Assembly (NCBI RefSeq): GCF_027744825.2
Contig: NC_071334.1
Coordinates: forward strand, 55,616,937-55,680,936
Length of the DNA: 64,000 nt
Reading direction: 5' to 3'
Source: Synchiropus splendidus
Lineage: Eukaryota; Chordata; Actinopteri; Syngnathiformes; Callionymidae
Below the pieces are notes generated by a model. That model saw only the letters and a program-made list of their open reading frames with translations, did not search any database and was not told where the DNA came from. This document shows, piece after piece, positions 13,700 through 26,292 of the stretch (positions are counted from its first letter, which is position 1; the number at the start of each line of letters is the position of its first letter). A program made the translations under genes and the position numbers.

Positions 13700-14345
13700 A
13701 TGAAGAGCAGAATTGCTCTGGACACATGGGGTTAGTGGGATGTCTACACGGAATATGATGTTTGCTGACCATATAGTGATCGGTAGTGAGAGTAAAGACG
13801 AGTTGGAGAAGCTGGAGAGGAATGAATCTCAGTAGAAGCAAGACAGCATACATGTGTAAATAAGAGAGGGGCAGGAGGGTTGGTGACGTCGCAGGGAGTA
13901 GAGGTTTTGAAGAGGTGAGTTCAGTCAGTGATACAGAGTGATGAACTAAGATCAAGAGAGGTGAGGAGGAGAGTGCAGTCAGGGTGGAATGGGTGGAGAC
14001 GACTCTTAGGGCGGTGTGATCTTTGACAGATAAGTGGAAGCAAGTGAAACCTGCCTTGGTGTTTGGTTCAGAGGCAGCAGCTCTAACAGAAGGACAGGAT
14101 TCAGAGTTAGAAGTAGCCGAGGTGATGCTCAAGTTTTCATTGGGACTGACTAGGTAGAACGTGATGAGAATCCTCGATATCAGGGGGAAAACTCATGTAG
14201 AAAGACGTTTGTGAGGCCAGACTCAGACATGTGCAGAGGAGAGACGGGGAACGTGTAGGGCAAGGACTGTCAGAGGAAGCAGACGGAGAGGATGACCACC
14301 ATGGATAGATGGATGCACATGCTTGGCTAAGGTTGAGGAAAGCCA
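13700..14345 (+). mobile_element. Non-LTR retrotransposon (fish RTE/Rex-type LINE) remnant, C-terminal half of reverse transcriptase
   Basis: Read on the + strand, the sequence follows the C-terminal reverse-transcriptase region of a widespread fish LINE. ATGATGTTTGCTGACCATATAGTGATC (13756 onward) encodes MFADHIVI where active elements have FADD. After that come the blocks equivalent to 'EEELEKLE', 'SRNKTAYMC', 'QSGWNGWRR', 'LEVAEVMLKFSLGLT', 'RNEN-R', 'RPDSDMCRGE' and the ending 'ITVAEEKIK'. The frame is broken repeatedly by indels and stops, and one catalytic aspartate is changed to histidine, so it is a dead fragment. Family naming is from remembered similarity. The open frame on the opposite strand here is a shadow. 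Confidence 0.7.
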
Positions 14346-14429
14346 GTTATTGTGGCAGAAGAAAAGATCAAGGGCACAGTTAGGTCTGCTTCTTAGTATT
14401 TCACTTTCTTCCACTAACTCCCAGAATTC

Positions 14430-14640
14430 TGAGGGTAGGGACACCCTGGGCAGCTTGCCAGTCCAGAGACAATTAGTCAGTAAGTAGTAAGTAGTAGTAA
14501 GTAATCTCTACGTTTTGAGGGAGGAAACCGGAGTGCACAAAGGAAACCTTCCCTGGCACAAGGACACGCCACACAGAAAGCATCACATTTAGCTTCAGAA
14601 GCTGAGCTCAAACCAAGGACTCACTGTGTCAAAGACAGAC
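14430..14640 (+). mobile_element. SINE-type dispersed repeat fragment (copy 1)
   Basis: The order 'GGGCAGCTTGCCAGTCCAG', 'ACAATTAGTC', 'GGGAGGAAACCGGAGTGC', 'CACACAGAAAG', 'CTCAAACCAAGGACTCACTG' is the layout of a very common teleost short interspersed repeat (or LINE tail) whose hallmark is GTGGGAGGAAACCGGAGTACCC. A (TAAG/TAG)n slippage run interrupts it near 14480-14505. A second copy lies at 25425-25640. The exact family cannot be named without a repeat library. Confidence 0.6.
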
Positions 14641-16079
14641 AAAAATTTTCACTTCACCAAAAACTAGGGCTCCGACAGTGCATGTTGATGCCATGACACC
14701 AAGATGTCCAACAGGCTGTTTTTGGAAAGCAAAGTTTATAAATGTCAACATTTATTCTGGACAAGGCAGATGGGAGGACATTTGTGGAAAGCTGATGGAC
14801 ATTAGTGCTTCAATTTGCTGTGATAAGTAAATGTTTCTATTTGGACGCTAAGCCGCGACAGTGCACTTTATTTCACGTTTAAATTCCATGTTAAAGACTA
14901 ATGTATACAAGTAACATCCGATTTACGACCACGGCCGGCAGATGTTTTTTTTTTTTGTTTTTGTTTTTTTTCAGCCGACAGTTATGGCTGTAAACAGGTT
15001 GGTATAGAATAGTATTCAACAGAACAAAAGTTGCTTAAAAACGCAACAGATTGACATCGTGTATCCTATACAGTAGTACCCATAACCTTCGCTTGCTATG
15101 GTTGTGCCTCTCCATGGACAGTGTCCTGGGTGTCATTCATGGATCAGTCCATCATAAGGAGAATGGAGTCATTCCGGTTACTACTACCTGGTGTGAAGAC
15201 ATGATTCTGGCCTACTTTAGTTTCATTCTGCCTCAAACACTTGTGAGGGTTTAATTCACCTTTTGTTAGTCCAGTTGAAGCTGAATGGCTGTGCTGCAGC
15301 TGTAGAACCTTTGCTGAAGGCAAATTTTGATTCAGCCAACTGAAGTGTTTGTTTTGCAGTGAGGGTCGATGGGCTGCAGAAATTATTGCTCACCTTTATA
15401 TCTCATATATAGCGGAGGAAATAGAGAGGGAAGGGAAGCTTTACAAACAGCAATCGATGTCAGAGCCAAAAGTTAGAAGAGGTCATTATCTATTTACTGG
15501 CATGTATTTTTCAAAACACCAAACTTCAGAAACGAGATTCCATCCAGCGCAAACACACAAATGGATCCCATAAAAAAAGAAGGACAAGGAAAGGCAATCT
15601 CACTCTGCTGTTCTCCATGTTTGCTCGCCGCGTTTCGAGTTACGCTGCTGCCTCTCACGTCAGCAATTGGAACTAGAATCGGAGCAAGGTCACCTGAATA
15701 GATGAGAGACATTTTGTGAGCAGTATCATTAAATATAGGCAGCTGCAGATCTCCATTAAATGCTCTCTTCTCTTACAGCCGCGGCCATGAGACACAGGTG
15801 GCGTTTTGATGATGGGGCATTCATTCGTGCTAATGTCACTTGCAGATGAGGAGTTATGACAGAGTAATCTGGGTTTTGAATTTATGCTGCCCCATTTTTC
15901 AGTCACACCTCTCTAGACTGTTAAATTGCATACCCTTTCATCTGCATAGATGGGTCTCATGCCTCAGATCTACGGGCCTTGAAAAGGATCTAGTACGGCT
16001 GGCATTAGTAGTCAGGGATCTAAAATCACAACTCAAAAAACATCAAAGGAATGGCACCATACATGCTGCCCTGAGCAAA

Positions 16080-17530
16080 AAGAGGTGTACTTCGAGCATA
16101 CTTGTTTTATACTAAAACTGAGGACGTATACTTGAACTTTACTTTTGACATAATACATTTGAAATACTTAACAGCAGCACACTGAATAATACTTAATCAA
16201 GTTAAGTATACAGCCTTTTTCAAGTACATTATTGTGGCGATGCACAGGAACATGGCAGTGGATGACTGGGGCCAGTCATCATTATAAGATACTTTTATTG
16301 TTTTGTTCTCATTTGACAGTTGTTGATTCGTGTTTTCATTGACTGACTAAATAATTTGTCACTGTGAGTGCGACCCTCTGCCGTCAACCAGAGGTGGCAT
16401 GTATTGTACTCTGTACTACTTAATTTCTGATGTACTAATGTGATACGCACATTGTCTTCTGTACACAGCTGGGAGGTGAATGTGTACTTCTTGGGATGAT
16501 TTTGACTATCGTTCGTGTGACCGTAAAATATACATCGATTATTTGAAATGTCGATGAGAAGTACAGTGGTACCTCGGTTTTCGAAGGGAATTTGAACAAA
16601 AATTTCGAGATTTTTTTGCTTCGGATTTCGAACGAAAATCCAGAACTCGAACGCCCCCGAAAAAAGCTGGAAAAAACATAACGTGCGCGGACCAATCAGC
16701 TGACCCACGGCACGCTTCTTCATATTGAGATATAAAACCTTTCCTGTCTCCGCACGGGACCGTGGTAGAGTGTCACAGGGGAGGTGCTCGCTCTCCACAC
16801 CTCCGAGGCTGGAGCGCACACTCCAGGGTTTGATGTCCTGTTGTGGGCTGGAGCTCAGACAGGGATGAGGCGAGTCTGGGACAGAGCGTTACTTGGTTTA
16901 TGACTTTGTCACAGCCAAACTGCACAGAAGCGCACATTCAGAGCTGGACACGCACCGGGCACCTCTTCACTTCTGGAGAGACGTCACTCACTCGGCAAGC
17001 CCTCCCACATGCAGCGGCCACACACATAGAGGAACAGCGCACCTGCAGCAGACACTCTACATTCACTCCTACAAAAGACTATTTTAAGGCTTGGAACGCA
17101 TTATTTCTTTTTCCATTCATTGTAATCGGAAAAATCAGATTCCGAACAAATCGCATCTCAAACGGCCGTCTGGAACGGTTTGTGGGCAAGAACCGAGGTA
17201 CCACTGTATATGAAGAAGTGCCTTAGTCGTATACTTCTTGTATACTTACTGAATACTTGAAAGTGTACTTTAGTAAATGAAAAATGTTCCAATTTTGTCC
17301 AAAGAAGTATATGACTAGTATACTTTCTAGTGAACTACTTGTATAAGATTTGGAGTGCACTTGATAGTGTACTTTTGTCAACTTAAAAGGTTCCAATTTA
17401 GTACGAAGAAGTTAAGAAGTTATTTTTTATTTAGCATACTTTTAGTAAACTAGAAGTTTACAGCTGTTCACTTGCTGCACTTATACTTATTATAGTATAA
17501 TTGATAAAATGTTCAAGTACACTTTCCTTT
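16080..17530. repeat. AAGTATACTT-rich dispersed repeat, split by a MITE
   Basis: Flanking the MITE on both sides (about 16080-16560 and 17210-17530), the words GTATACTT, AGTACAC, TACTTGAA and TTCCAATTT(A/T)GT recur in both orientations. Parts of it form short near-palindromes such as AAGTATATGACTAGTATACTT at 17306-17326. It looks like one older palindromic DNA element or drifted satellite into which the MITE at 16564-17206 inserted. Precise ends are not visible. Confidence 0.5.
16564..17206 (+). mobile_element. Pogo/Tigger-like MITE with TA target duplication (copy 1)
   Basis: The element starts CAGTGGTACCTCGGTTTTCG after a TA (16562-16563) and ends with the inverted match CGAGGTACCACTG followed by TA (17207-17208). 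Long subterminal stretches rich in TTCGAA/TCGAAC are also inverted. TA duplication and CAGTGG termini fit non-autonomous Tc1/mariner-superfamily elements of the pogo/Tigger type. The interior contains no transposase motif; its open frames are shared only with the second copy in this window (31963-32658, opposite orientation). It lacks about 65 bases present near 32460-32530 of that copy. Confidence 0.8.
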
Positions 17531-20500
17531 CAATTATTTAACCCAAAATGAACAGCTATAACAAGAGCATGAAAGACAACACAATGATGTTTGTCATAGA
17601 GATGCGTTCAACATTTAGCGCTCCTATTGTACCGTAGCCCTCCTTCATGTTTTCTTCAGCTTATTTGTTTTTTTCCAGGCTAATTTTTATTGAAATTTGT
17701 AAGTGTTTTTTCCTCTTTTTTAAACCATAAATTTCAAACGAATTACTACTCTGCTATTTTAGTGTTAAAAATAGGCTAATGTTGAAAAGCTAAACAGCCC
17801 AGCACAAACCAAATGTGACTGGTGTGTGTTGGATATGTTTTTCAACAGCTTCAGATGCACTTGCATGGATTCCATTGTTCTTGTTGCGTGTGATTGTCTT
17901 GTGTGTGACTGGAGCGGTACTTGCACTGCGTTCAAGTGAAAACCTGTCAGCAGCCATTATTGCTAGCAAGGCCTGCGTTGTGATCTCTGCCATGTTTCAT
18001 CAAAGCACGGCACTTTATTCTCCGGCACGCTGTCGGAGCATGTTAGCCACGACAAAAAACAATCGCATATGTGTGTGTGCTGCTCCTCGTGCGCTCTCTA
18101 ACCTCTTGTCATCCCGTCGGATGAATACCAGCAGAAAGAAGTAGCTGAGTGGACAAGTTTGCCTCTCACTGTCTCGCGAGGATGTCAGCCTTATGCAAGT
18201 GTGTGTTCTAAATCATTAACACCACTCATCACCATGCGGCAACAAGTCCTCAACACATGTGATGTGATTAAATAAGTCTCAAGAGGTAGACATTGTACGC
18301 ACGCTGCATGACGGATGCTGCTTGTGCGAGTGTGCACTGGGGTCCAGACACAAACACGCTTGCGAGGTGTGCTACATTTGGCCTGTGATATCATGTCATG
18401 CATGGCCTACAACATCAGTTTATGAAGACTAGAATCAATGTTCCTTTGATCCAGCACACCCTCACTAAATCCCATAATGCACTGCAACAGTTGAGGGCTA
18501 AAGCCTGTTTCAACTTTAAGTCTAAATGGTCAATTCACATAATAAAAATAAATCATTTTTTTATATGGCACTCAAGTTGCACATATTGTTGATGAAGGAA
18601 AATGTTCGGTGGTTTTTAGAACTTAATACTTAATACTTGTGCTTCATAGATGTCAAAATTCAGCATCTAGTTTTAACATTCATTTTGTTCAAATTCTGTC
18701 CGTACATCTCTCTGCAAACCATAGATCTCTCTCGTCAAACCAGTTTACATTTGGAGAGCAGTAAGAAAAAAAGATTGATTTTATATTTGGTCTATTTGCA
18801 CTGGTGTCTTTAACAACACCATTGACTTTATGCTTAACTAATTACAAAATCCACCCGCTATTACACATCCACAAGGCCATCGATTTTCGGGGCAAAGCGC
18901 CGAGCGCAGTCCCTGTTGTCAGCATGCTGCAATGACATCACTGCTGTTTATCTAGCTGAGACACTCTAACTGTTAAGAATAATGCTAAGCCGCATTGATC
19001 TGTGGTGCTGCGGCAGTTGCAGTGCAACCATCCAGCATTAAATAAGTCTAAGACGAGACTTGCACCCAACATCACCAGTCCAAATGGACTCCGACTTCCA
19101 GTCCAGCTATTGTTCTCTCCTCCTATTGATCCGGTTAGACAGCAGACTTGGGCTCTGTGAAAGCCCACAGTGCAGATCGCGACCAGAGATACGGCCTGAT
19201 CCATCCTAACGTGATACAGCATCTCTAGAGAGAACCTAAGCCAATAAGAGCCCTACTTGAAACCCACTCCGGTAATTAACATGACTTTAGAAGTGTATCA
19301 GGTGAGAAGGTCAGACCTGCCTGTTAAGGAACAGAGTCAAGCCGAGGAGTAAGCAGAAGTGTAGACCTGCGAGTTCAAATTCCTGCTGCGCTGTTCCTCT
19401 TCCAGTGTTTTTACTTTGGGGCGTGTTGATGTTCCAGTCCATCTCAGCAACACAGGCTTGCACCGCCATGTGCTTGTTACTGATAATAGCCGTCACCGTT
19501 GAGTCATAGCTTAGCAACCAGCTTGTTGGCCTATTTTTGGTTTCCAGCAATTATCCAGAATGCAGGGTGGCGGTGTGACACTCGGAAACCTGCGGATTGT
19601 AAATGTAATAAACTGCAATAGACCTCAACCGTCTCTGTTTCGGATTAAAAAGATGAAACCTGGCCGTGTTTACCCACAAATCGTACTTGGTTGAAGACAG
19701 TCAGGACTATGAGTTCATGTGTATAATGTCAGTTAAATCATTTAGAATGTAAGTACATCCTTTACAAGTTTTTTTTATTATTAGATGCAATGATTGTGCA
19801 GTGCTAGTGGCATTGTTTTGTTAAAATAGCGCAAACTTTTTTTGTGTTCTCATTCATTTCTGTGATTTCATTCATGTTCTGGCACACAATTATTTTCAAT
19901 TTATTCCAGTTCATTCAGATTCAAAATGTGTCAGATATTGGATTATTTGAAGATGAAAGGACATTTGTGGATCAACAGTTACATTTAAGAAAGAGGATCG
20001 ATCCGTGTGCAGCTGTCCACTGATAACTTCATTTTGTGAACTCGCAATGAGGTGTTTCTTTTTAATGCTCAAATAACATGTTTTTTTTGCAGCTATTCAA
20101 AGCATTGACTTCTTTTTTCAGTTTTCATTTGATGAAATGAAACATTTGTTTTGAAAATACTTCAACTTCAAGGACTGTCAAATCATGAATCGTCAGACCT
20201 GAAGTGGGCTTCTGCTGTGGGAATATTGATTATGATGACGAGGATGGTTTGTTTAGAAGGTTGTTTGGTGCTATTTGTCTTCTGCAACTTCCCTCCAGGT
20301 TAAAGGTTCACAGGTCATCCGAAGCGCGACCTCCTTCTGATGTGTTTTGTGCTGTGAATGGTATTCACGTCTGTGTTGTGTGGGTATTGTGTAGCTTCAT
20401 GTATTTGCATTGATCCAGCCTGATGTGTTTGAGACACACTTCATGAGTTGTCATTCTTTGGGAGGGCTGTATTGAACATTTGAAAGCCCATCTGTGAACA

Positions 20501-20972
20501 AAATTCCAGAGTATGTTAATGAAAAATTCACATTTATTTTGGAAAATAAAGATCTATTATGAGTTTTTAACCTTTTTTTCCTTCCTTAATGCCCCACCCT
20601 CTTCATATCTGCTCACATCTTCATTTTGTCTTCATTTCCTGCCCACTCTTCTTCTCTCTATCCCCCATGCTCAAATCTTCTTGACCCCATTTCTCCATTT
20701 GTGTTAAATCAGCTCTCACTTCATCTGTTTGTTTCCAGGCGCTTCATCTCTCCTCCTCCATTCATACCTCTCCTCTCACTTCTGCGCCGCAGCGGCTCCC
20801 ACTTTCTGTGAAACTCTGTCTGTATTATTTGATTACATCTCTCCTAACTATTACATAATCCGATGAGCTCCGCTGAATTATAATCCACTTAATGAAGCTG
20901 CTGGTCTGATGAATTTTCGCTTTTCTGCTTCATCATGTTTCCCTCCTTCTGGTCGCCTCTGCAGGCTGTTGA

Positions 20973-23129
<2,157 letters not shown>

Positions 23130-25340
23130 TCGGTTTTGGTTTGGTTTTCTGGCCTTGGATCGTGGCTGCTGTCCGGCCCAAACAAACCATGTCCCCTACT
23201 GCAGGATGGGCAGTTTGAGTGACTCTCAGGACGGGATTACTAAAGGCACTATGCTGAAGGCCAGAACTCTACTGAAAGGGCCCATACAGAATTTAAAGTA
23301 TTTTACTGAAATTTGAATATTGTATAATTTGAAACTACTGTTTGATGCACATCTTGGTATAATTGTTGTTTTTCTTTAAGCTGTAAGAAAATTATTTACT
23401 AGAAGCTTTTATCGGATTCCAGACTCCGGCTGTGTCACGATGACTGCGGACGCACTGACAGAGCCGTCGGCCTGCTTCTCCAACTTCAGATTGTAGGGGC
23501 TGTCAGGAGGTGGGCAAGACAGTTGTGTCAGACAGTCAACGTATATAAAGGGCTCACAGAAGATGGAAACACTTCACTGTTCACCTCTTTTTAGCTTTCC
23601 AGGTTTCAGAGAAAGCTGGTGGTCGTGACAGTGACAGGTCTCATACATGTGTGATTATTTCTGGAAGACGTTCAAAATATTTGTTCTTTTTAATGCTACA
23701 CACTGAATCTTATTTTCGGTTGCTTTTTTTTTTCTAGTCGAAGAAGCTTTAGTGCGCTCTTGTCATAACAGTTTTTGATGTGGACTAATGTGTTGTTGTT
23801 GCAGCAGTTCACAAATCCAAAGTGCACTCTTGATCGCAGAGCTCAATCCTGCTGCGTGTAACTGGACCGATGCATGGATGAATCTTTACGGATTTGACTC
23901 TGAAACAGGATCGTGGCGAGGTCATGGATGCATCCAAAACAAAACCTAACATAGTCATATTGGCAGGATGGGTTGATTAAATCACATTCAAAACATGCAC
24001 ATTCTGTGATGCTTCATCTATGGGGTCATAATCATGACTGGGAAACTGGACACGGTGTGCACTACCTCCCATGTTCAGGAATATATCCATGTATTTAGCA
24101 GACAAGTTGGACATCATTTTGGGTTGGCAACAGCTTGACTTTGAGGATGACTATATGATGATCAAACCTCTAAGTGTAAAAGAAAATGAATTGAATTGAA
24201 ACATGTTTATTTAACATCAGGTAATAAGTTGCTGGCATTGGTCTTTTTGCAGTGAATTATAATTGCTTAACCACGCGAACCAGCCTGAATGAAAGCTGAG
24301 CCAGAGAACAACGTTTTGATTTAGTTTAACTTCCCAGCCTTTCATCATTTGGGTTTGGCATCTCCCATAGGGCTAATGTGTGAAGCTCTTTCATCTGATA
24401 CTCGGGGTAGAGCTGCTGCTGAATCTACTAGCGCTAGATTTCTGGTGAGGTAGTGCTAGGTTTGCTAGCCTTTTAGAGGTTTCAAGGCTTGCCTGAGGAC
24501 ACACCTAGCACTTACGTCTATTCCAGGAGGTGACAGAATTAGCCTTCACTTGTTTATAACAACAAGAATTATCGAGCAGGTTTTTATCAGTGTCACCTTT
24601 CTCAGCAACATGAAGTGCTGAAATTAAGTGCTTGTTTTTTGTTCCTCTCAGCGAGTGAGGCTGCTGTTTCTCTGGCCTCTAAGACAGAACTCAAGCTTGA
24701 GCATCATTCACCTTGTTGGCTTTGTCAGATTTTGTTGCCATCGTCCATTCAACCACACCGATGATGATCTGTTGCCAAAACAAACCCTCCGAATTGGAAC
24801 TGGTCGTTTCTTTGCTGCGTTGTGTGCCACAGTCCCTTCAGGAGCGCCTGGATTGATCGAAGAAAGACTTGAGGGTACGAGTGACAGGAATGTTGTTGGC
24901 TGTTGCGAGGTGACTGACGTGCTTGCTTTCTGTGATTCTGTCCCAGTTGTTTTTATCAGCGGCCCTTTATTTTCCCGGCGGCTGAAACATGGACTGATTG
25001 ATTGATGGAGCGTTTTTTCTCGTGACATGTACTTTCCTTCATTAACAAAGTCCACATACTGGCACGCAAACTCACACACATCATGCTATGCTTTCCTCAT
25101 TTGCACAGGAAACCTAGTGCCATAAAACTAATGAAACACATTTACCTATATAATTATGAGTATTATGTATTCAAATGCAGTGTTGCTTTTACGTGACTTA
25201 GTATTTGAAAGTTAGTTATTATCATTTATTTATTTATTTTTCATTAAAATTGGTTTAGTTGAACAGAAATTCTTCTGTCTTGGTTTGTAATGTACAACTA
25301 ACAAACACAATGTTGCTAATAAAATGGTGTGAAAATGCTC
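23130..25340 (+). other. fam163b: Presumed long 3' UTR of fam163b with polyadenylation signal at 25318
   Basis: No further open frame of note follows the stop. The first canonical AATAAA I see downstream is at 25318-25323 (GCTAATAAAATGG), preceded by a T-rich, A/T-rich stretch. A 2.2-kb 3' UTR would be consistent with the long UTRs typical of neuronal genes, but transcript data are needed. The open frame at 24628-25005 has no recognisable similarity and is not called. Confidence 0.35.
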
Positions 25341-25424
25341 TCATCGTGGTCATTTCATTTATTTATTTTGTCATGGTGTTGGAACTGTGACGCAGGACAG
25401 GAAAAGACAAGCAGCCTATCATGC

Positions 25425-25640
25425 ACACATTTACGCCCACGGGCAAATTCCAGTCGCCAATTAATTAGGCATGATTTTGGGCTGTGGGAGGAAACCAGAG
25501 TACCCAGAGGAGCCCACACCAGCTCAGGAAGAATGAATGCACTGCACCAAGAACAATCCAGGTTTACTCCAAGTGTTGTCTCTGGAATCAAACCTACAAC
25601 CTTCCTGCTGCGCTTCTTGGACTGGAAACAGCATTGAAAA
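25425..25640 (+). mobile_element. SINE-type dispersed repeat fragment (copy 2)
   Basis: It contains 'CCAATTAATTAGGCATGATTTTGGGCTGTGGGAGGAAACCAGAGTACCC' in segments, then 'GAAGAATGAATGCACTGCACC' and 'GGAATCAAACCTACAACCTTCCTGCTG'. This is the same family and orientation as 14430-14640 and the standard order of a common teleost SINE or LINE tail. Substitutions throughout indicate an old insertion. Confidence 0.6.
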
Positions 25641-26059
25641 AAGGAAATAAAGGAAAAACTCGACTAAATCACTGTGCATCTGCTTTATCTAATGAGCTGA
25701 CAAACAGCTCGCTGGTTTGCTTTATCACAGCGCGAGAGTCGCTGAGGAGAATTGGGTCACATGCGTCTGGTGGTGTGACTGCCTCTTGTGAACAAAGTTG
25801 ACAAAAAGAAGAAACAAATACATGGATTAACGCCAATGCATTGCATAAATAGATAAATCCGTTCATCTTCAGACTCAAATCTATGTCTTTGAGCTTTAGT
25901 AGCCGCCAGTGGGTCTGACAGCATCCGTTTTTGTACAACAATAAAACCAAGCAAGGTTCGAAAGTCTAAACTGGGAGTCAAATTGGATTGATATTGATTT
26001 AATTTGAGCTACAACCATTGCTGTGCACTGCAGAACTTGTAATATAAATTTAATAAATG

Positions 26060-26292
26060 TATCTTTATCTTTATCTTTGTCTTTATCTTTATCTTTATCT
26101 TTATCTTTATCTTTATCTTTATCTTTGTCTTTATCTTTATCTTTATCTTTATCTTTATCTTTATCTTTGTCTTTATCTTTATCTTTATCTTTATCTTTAT
26201 CTTTATCTTTATCTTTATCTTTATCTTTATCTTTATCTTTATCTTTATCTTTATCTTTATCTTTATCTTTATTTATTTATTTATTTATTTAT
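26060..26292. repeat. (TTTATC)n hexanucleotide array with TTTGTC variants, grading to (ATTT)n
   Basis: About 35 tandem copies of TTTATC run from 26060 to about 26270, then (ATTT)n to 26292. Three units are TTTGTC (26076, 26124 and 26166), spaced 48 and 42 bases, i.e. 8 and 7 units, suggesting expansion of a multi-hexamer block. On the minus strand each unit reads AGATAA, the WGATAR consensus of GATA factors. Frames through it give Ser-Leu or Tyr-Leu dipeptide runs and are not genes. Confidence 0.97.

Larger units (their letters stand above)
5207..20964 (+). other. Presumed long first intron of fam163b
   Basis: No coding exon is recognisable on either strand. The stretch contains a (TAA)n microsatellite at 6583-6604, a cryptic TAG-rich repeat near 7020-7560, a possible LINE remnant near 8860-9170, a degenerate minisatellite near 10551-10730, a hAT-like fragment near 11515-11605 (GGGCCAGATTTGAGCC context), a clear LINE reverse-transcriptase remnant at 13700-14345, a SINE-type fragment at 14430-14640, and a MITE nested in AAGTATAC-rich repeat at 16080-17530. 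Assignment as an intron depends on the first-exon call near 5.2 kb; otherwise it is intergenic. Confidence 0.35.

Noticed and set aside
13680..14132. 150-aa minus-strand open frame
   Set aside because: It is antisense to a LINE reverse-transcriptase remnant that is recognisable on the + strand.
19330..19400. Possible tRNA gene (GAGTTCAAATTCC resembles a B box)
   Set aside because: No matching A box at the right distance and no cloverleaf could be drawn; at most an old tRNA-derived SINE scrap.
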